Assembly: GCA_026936325.1 (NCBI GenBank)
Contig: JAPTHN010000004.1
Span: 34,029,776-34,093,775, forward strand
Reading direction: 5' to 3'
Origin: Platynereis dumerilii
Taxonomy: Eukaryota > Annelida > Polychaeta > Phyllodocida > Nereididae
Length of the DNA stretch: 64,000 nt
The notes under the pieces were generated by a model. It worked only from the letters and a program-made list of their open reading frames with translations, did not search any database and was not told where the DNA came from. Both the position numbers and the translations under genes were made by a program. Shown one piece after another: positions 58,436-64,000 of the stretch (positions within the stretch are counted from its first letter, which is position 1; the number at the start of each line of letters is the position of its first letter).

Positions 58436-61042
58436 CAGGGTTGGGTTCAAATACAAATATATTTGTATTTGTATTTGTAAATACTGTATTTGTATTTGTA
58501 TTTAAATACTTTTTCTGAAATTTGAAAGTATTTGTATTTGTATTTAAATACTTTGCAAGTATTTGTATTTGTATTTAAATACTTTTGGTAAATTTCAAAA
58601 GTATTTGTATTTGTATTTGTATTTGCATCAAAGTATTTAGTATTTACAAATACTTTTTTCAAATACAAGGTCTATAAATGGATCAAAACGGCGTGTATTC
58701 CTTTACTTTCAAAAGTGGATATAACTAATGTGTCTATCTTTATACACTCATTTTGAAAGTTAGCAATATCTAACTCAAGAATCCAATGGACTGCACAGGT
58801 AAAATACAAGACTGCTTCTGTTCTATCTAAACTTTCAATTTTAAGAAAATATTTGTTCAACACAAGATACTAATGAAATATGCCCTGTATGAGAAGTCAT
58901 GTATTGTTTGCATATTAAGTTTAAAAAATGAAAGATTTTCTTTAATTAATTTGATACACATTTACATGTACCTGTAGTAGTAATTGTGTATATACAATGT
59001 ACATCTCATTTACCCATATTAAAACTAAATATATTTTCTTTGACAAAAAAGGTTACATTTATCTAATAGTTACAGGTAAATGACCATGCATTTTATAGTG
59101 TCTAATAGTATGAAAGACATAACTATCACACATTTTGAATTTTAACTGCTATTCTGACCCTGGCTATTGTCTTAATTGCTATTCAAACACTGGTACAGGC
59201 CATGCATTGTCTTTTGTGAGCAACGGTGCATTGCAATTATATAGGGGTATCATTGTGTGGACATTAATAATACACATCTAGCAGTTATAAAAAGTTCATA
59301 TTATTTTGCATTTATAAATAATGTTGACATCATTATTTAATAAGAGGTCAATTTGCAATAAAAAGGAAAACTTTTTTTATTTTTAAAAGCACATTCAAAA
59401 GTTCCATGTATATTTTTGTATATTATTCAGTATTATAGCATCAATTTCACGGAAAAACTTCTAAGTTATAATACCTTCTTGTTGAATACAAACAAAGTAG
59501 ATTTTAGTTATATTTTGGAATTAGGAGGGCTGTCAACAGTGGAGTGGAAATTTACTAATGCCTAAATACCTATTTATAAATGTTGATTGAATTTCTTTGA
59601 TTTCATATTTAAGATCATTGTCCAAGCAGCCCCCAGTGAAAGTATAATGGCTTTCTGGGGCATAGATATGTCCTGGATCTGACTGAGACTGTATTTCAGC
59701 AAGGTTATATGCCTATTTCCAATATTGACTTATTTTTAGCTAACGAAAAATGTTGTTAAATGAACGAAATACCTATTTCTCTATTTTATATCAATTTTTT
59801 ATTGAGCTTCATTTTTCACAAATTTTCCTATTGAAACATTCAACGAATTGCTGGTACTGAAAATAGGTATTTTAATGAAACATATGTGGCATATAGAACA
59901 AAAACACGGGATTGTAATGAATCTGACATGATTATTCTATCCCTAAAAGAACATTAACAAAATTGGCCCAAAAGAACCTTCTGTCTCGACCAATCACAGA
60001 GCAATATTCACCATGCACCTTACACAGCCAATCACAGATAGTGTTGTTGTTTTTGAGAATTTCGCCCTTTGTTTTTTTTGAAAATATCTGACAAAAATTT
60101 AGCCACATACTAATTTAGTCATTTCACTTATTAAGTTGATAAGTAAATCCTTTGACTTATAAATATGTAGGAAGTCAATTTAATAATTTACTTAGCCGTT
60201 TTAGTTCAAGTCAGCTTCACCAAAGAACAAAGCACAAATGTGAATAGACAACATTACCAAGCCAATGTGTCTGAAAGAGCAAAGTTGTGTACAGTCTGTT
60301 GTTTTATTCCAAAGTGATTACAATCATTACCAAGGGAAGTGAAAATTATTGTGAATCAGTGAAAGTTAGGTATTCAACCTGGAATCATCACCAAGTGAAG
60401 TGAAAATCACAGTGAATCAATTAAAATTTGGCATTCAACCTGGACTTACTGGGTTTATTTCTAAAATACTACAGATAAATCAATATTTATCAATTGATAA
60501 GTGCAGAGCATCATATTTAATCAATTAAGAATTAGATAAATACATATTTGTGCATGTTTAAATCATAATATGCAACTATTCAGTTTATAATCGGGTAATT
60601 AATGGAAAAAAATGTCGCAATTTGTGGGAATTTGAACAGATTTTAACGAAGGAACTTGATAATTATATTATGAAAATCTAATAATTATTATTATTTGTTA
60701 AAACTGTACATAACCTACAGACCCATAACAGTTTGTTGTATTCATAAACATTAGCTAGAGTTAGATTGGAAACAATTTAAAAAGACTAGTTTGAAGTTCT
60801 AAGACAGAATTATTGAAAGTATTTTCAAATATATTTGCAAATATATTTGTATTTGTATTTAAATACTTTCAAAATTTGAGTATTTGTATTTGTATTCGTA
60901 TTTGAAGGAATTGAAAATATTTGTATTTGTATTTAAATACTTTTGAGCTCAACTGTATTTGTATTTGTATTTGTATTTAGAAAGATTGAAAGTATTTGTA
61001 TTTGTATTTAAATACTTTTATCTGTATTTGAACCCAACCCTG
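58436..61042. mobile_element. hAT element, 2.6 kb, non-autonomous, with subterminal repeat arrays
   Basis: Ends CAGGGTTGGGTTCAAATACA on both sides (inverted), with the perfect 8-bp target duplication CAACTAAC at 58428-58435 and 61043-61050. Both ends carry arrays of 'gtatttgtatttgtattt' followed by the palindrome GTATTTAAATAC (58445-58675 and 60820-61030). hAT transposases are known to bind subterminal repeats. The 2.1-kb middle is AT-rich with no transposase I can recognise. The Asn/Thr/Tyr/Lys-rich frame at 58447-58668 is repeat-derived. Confidence 0.9.
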
Positions 61043-61050
61043 CAACTAAC

Positions 61051-62443
61051 AAGATGCAATTATTATGAAGAATGCAATATGCTTTTTATTTTTGACCTTG
61101 TCTTGAAGAATTTACCTGGGGCAATTAAGATACATCAAAGTACAAATAACAGATTCACGAGTCATTAAAATAACAGTGGCAAAATCTGTGCAATAAAATG
61201 TGAAATTTCAATTTTCAATACAGCCTGAGATTCTGACTGTGATACTTCTGGGGTTTACAGCCTTTCAAAAGTTCCAAGAAAAAATTTAGGCTATATTTCT
61301 GACACAATTAAGTCAGGCACTGCCTTGTAAACTAATCAGGGAATCTTAAAATTTACTTAGTAAAAGTAAAAGCTTTTATTGCTTCTTTCGAAAAATCTTC
61401 AATCAGATTTGAAAATTCCAATGATTTTCCAATACAACTGTTGATTCACAGAGTAGTAAGGAGACGTTCTTTCCCTATGATTGAACAAAAATAAGACAAT
61501 ATTCATATCAGAGTATTAAAACTATGTTCTTTTGATGCAACATTTGCTGGGATTTATCATTAACAAAAATATGCAGGGCAACTTGGATTTGGGAACATGT
61601 TACCCAATTTCAAGTAAAGAATTTCCTCATAGATATTCTTCAGGCTGACCAAAACAAACTAAAAGTTCATATATGGAAGAATCTTTCCAGCAGCAGATTT
61701 CACCCTACAGATCTTTTGAAAAAGCATCTCACAAATGATTGAGATTGTCTCTTTGTACAACTAGTGCACAAGGAACCTCAATATTTTATGAACAGATTGA
61801 CCTCAATGACAAATACAGCATACTCCCCGTTTCTCATCATACAGATCTTGGGGAAGACTGGCCTATGTGGCAAAGTGAAAGCTGCTACGTACAGACCCAT
61901 TCACTCTAAGGACCCCTGCAAGATGCCAAAAAGATATAAAAATTGAGAAAAAACTATCTGTGAAAAACTTTGGATTGTGTGGTGCCCGCTTACTGGATCC
62001 TGAAGCAGGACCTGGACCAAAAATCAAAATTTTAGATGGGGGCCCCAAATTGCTTAATGGAAGAGGGTCTAGTATTGTAAAGGGCCCTCTCATATTGGAG
62101 GCCATACCGTTCACCTTGACAGCAATTTCACAAAGTACCCGCCAATAGAAATCACAGAGAAAAATAGACCATAAACGAGACATCTAAAATTTACTAAGAA
62201 CCAATATGGGAAAAAAAGCAATCGGTAACATTTTTTACCTTATAGAGTATAATAATAATTATGTAAATTTCAAATTGCCGACAGTAGAAATATGAGGGCC
62301 CACCAACTCATTTTGCTACAGAGATCAAACGACAAAAGTCTAACCCTGTACAAATCTAGTACAATCTCATTTTCGCAACGCGCGGTTAACCTTACTTTTG
62401 AAGTAGGCCCCCTGAAATTTGGGGGCCCCTGCCATTTGGAGTT
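61051..62443. other. No recognised gene; GC-rich transposon scraps near 62.0 and 62.4 kb
   Basis: 'gggggccccaaa' (62038) and 'gtaggccccctgaaatttgg' (62402) resemble the tip at 56.6 kb and may belong to one old element broken by the Tc1 and hAT insertions. Confidence 0.35.
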
Positions 62444-63040
62444 TGAAGTTTTTCAGGATAAGGGAACTTCGCTGGCTACTAAGAACTTATGTCCATTAAG
62501 GCTTAGTGGGGGTCACTAAGAGGGTGTAGTGAAGTTTTTCAGGATAAGGGAACTTAGCTTGCTACTAAGAACTAATGTCCATTAAGGCTTAGTGGAGGTC
62601 ACTAAGAGAGGGTAATCGAACCATTTTATGCGGCATTTTTTTATAATCTTATTGAATATGTGTCCAAACATATGTTTCGCTTGAGCAAACCGGCAGTGTG
62701 ATTATTATGTAATGTATTACAGAAATCATAACATGAGCATTTAAGGGGACATACTGAAGTTTTTCAGGATAAGGGAACTTAGCTGGCTACTAAGACACTA
62801 AGGCCCCTTATGCTTGGTGGAGGTTCCTTAGAGGGATTACAGAACTGTTTTTCTCAGCTTTTATATAATTTCATTGCAAAGTTTCTGTGTTTGTCATAAT
62901 ATTGAGATTAAATATAAATATCCTAATGTGTGAAATAAACAAAGACCAGATTGTGTGCAAGCATAGACTGCGCTTGAGCAAACCCACAATGCAATATGAC
63001 AAGGTTTACATGCATTACAGCAAATATGAGCATTTAAACC
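62444..63040 (-). mobile_element. Head-to-tail cluster of three truncated MITEs (7.28-kb family)
   Basis: TGAAGTTTTTCAGGATAAGG starts a copy at 62444, 62532 and 62753. Copy 2 matches the complement of 7278-7541 as far as 'aaggggacat' and then runs straight into copy 3. Copies 1 and 2 lack the opposite terminal repeat. Copy 3 is the most diverged. Confidence 0.8.
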
Positions 63041-63183
63041 TTCGGCAAAGCTTTAAATTACGTACACAAAAATCAAACTTAATCCATCCATATAAGACCA
63101 TAAAATATGCATTGTTAAACCGAGGCCTTCTGTTAACACCATGAATTTGGTGTATGCATCCTCCTTCTTCAAACATGTACATT

Positions 63184-63262
63184 GCCGCCTGTAAGTAAGT
63201 GAAACGCATGATATTGTGCCATTGTGGAATGGATATTTCTAACATTTGTCAGTGGGGCCTGG
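63184..63262 (+). repeat. Fragment of MITE R, left end
   Basis: 'gccgcctgtaagtaagtgaa' then 'gatattgtgccattg' matches the ends of R at 43483 and, complemented, 45500-45535. Confidence 0.6.
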
Positions 63263-63307
63263 TACATGTGCAGTTGTGTATTATTCAAATTTTTACTAAA
63301 AAATGTA

Positions 63308-63345
63308 GGGGAGACTTAGGTAAGTTGTGTCATTTTTGCCTTGGG
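63308..63345 (+). mobile_element. Possible TA-type transposon terminus
   Basis: TA|GGGGAGACTTAGGTAAGTTG followed by 'tgtcatttttgcc' has the style of the ends of element A, the 40.1-kb element and the 7.8-kb element. No partner end is certain before the window closes. The stretch 63346-63839 holds nothing else I recognise. Confidence 0.3.
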
Positions 63346-63839
63346 GTGATTTTCTATTTAAAAAACTTACTTTGTGAAGCAATTAAAACAATGGGACACA
63401 ACAATTAGGGAGATAATGATGGACCTTCACAAAGAGTTCTAGGTTGCACATCTGAACCCTGTGTTGCTGTAAGGGTTATCACTGGATTAATCAGGTTGGT
63501 TGATCCTTTTTTTTTTAAATTTACATTGTATATTACCTTTTTTCACTTATTTTAATCATTCATATAATATCTGCAGCATATAACTGGTTTGCTATAGTAT
63601 CTTATACAATTTATTGGTTGTCTAAATGTATCATATCATGCCACCAGTCACTCCAAAATTGGTTTGGGGACAATGTTACTCAAATTACAGCTTAAGTGTT
63701 ACTCACAATTCTGGAAACATATCAGTTAAACATGTTAAAGTTACATGGGGCAGGAGACCTTCGTGTTGCTATTCAGCACTGGTTAATTGTAAGTTTTATC
63801 TATAAATTTTGAGTACAGAATTTTCACAATCAAAAATGA

Positions 63840-63930
63840 CATTTTTGTCGGTGCAGCTGAGACTGAGCCAAGGCCAACAACATCAGAATATGACCATCAA
63901 TGGAGGCAGGTCTCGAACCTCCAACACTAC
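63840..63930 (-). repeat. tRNA-like SINE remnant
   Basis: A perfect minus-strand pol III B box, GGTTCGAGACC (+ about 63911-63921), is followed by 'tgcctccattgatggtcata'. No convincing A box is seen upstream. Confidence 0.4.
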
Positions 63931-64000
63931 CTTCATGTATCAAATTAGGGAATCATCTGCCTGATTTAGTTTCAAATTAACGATGGTTTATAAAAGTTAC

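Noticed and set aside
58447-58668. Asn/Thr/Lys/Tyr-rich minus-strand frame
   Set aside because: Translation of the hAT subterminal array.

Overview
This window looks like AT-rich, intron-like or intergenic nuclear DNA from an animal, most likely a marine invertebrate. No intact host gene is visible. The animal origin rests on a class A peptide-type GPCR relic, a PAN/Apple-like exon, tRNA-derived SINEs, CR1/L2-like LINEs, and Tc1/mariner, hAT and PIF/Harbinger DNA transposons. I cannot name the phylum.

Layout. 0-12.4 kb: local duplications, a TTAA-flanked transposon, a SINE, the GPCR pseudogene (4.8-5.1 kb, minus), a long pyrimidine tract and several short inverted-repeat elements. 12.46-34.31 kb: a stack of nested insertions. 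A TA-flanked inverted-repeat element (A) carries a second one (B), which carries a 19-kb LTR element with two 680-bp LTRs that differ at one base. That element holds a zinc-knuckle Gag-like ORF but no recognisable pol, and contains two dead LINEs, tRNA-like sequences and a 13-unit 20-bp tandem array. 34.3-43.4 kb: a second copy of the 6-kb repeat, fold-backs, and a 2.1-kb fold-back (C) with a TA element nested in one arm. 43.4-45.5 kb: a palindromic MITE (R) hit twice by the same 813-bp Harbinger-like element. 46-48.5 kb: GC-rich hAT-type MITEs. 48.6-55.5 kb: a 2.1-2.4 kb segmental duplication with a PAN/Apple-like exon between the copies. 56.9-61.05 kb: a dead Tc1 transposon 31 bp from a 2.6-kb hAT element with a perfect 8-bp target duplication. 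62.4-64 kb: clustered MITE ends and tRNA-like sequence.

The genes do not form a pathway. What links the window is the order of insertions. In two places (R and C) a paralogous arm or copy keeps the pre-insertion sequence, so the target duplications and element boundaries can be read directly.
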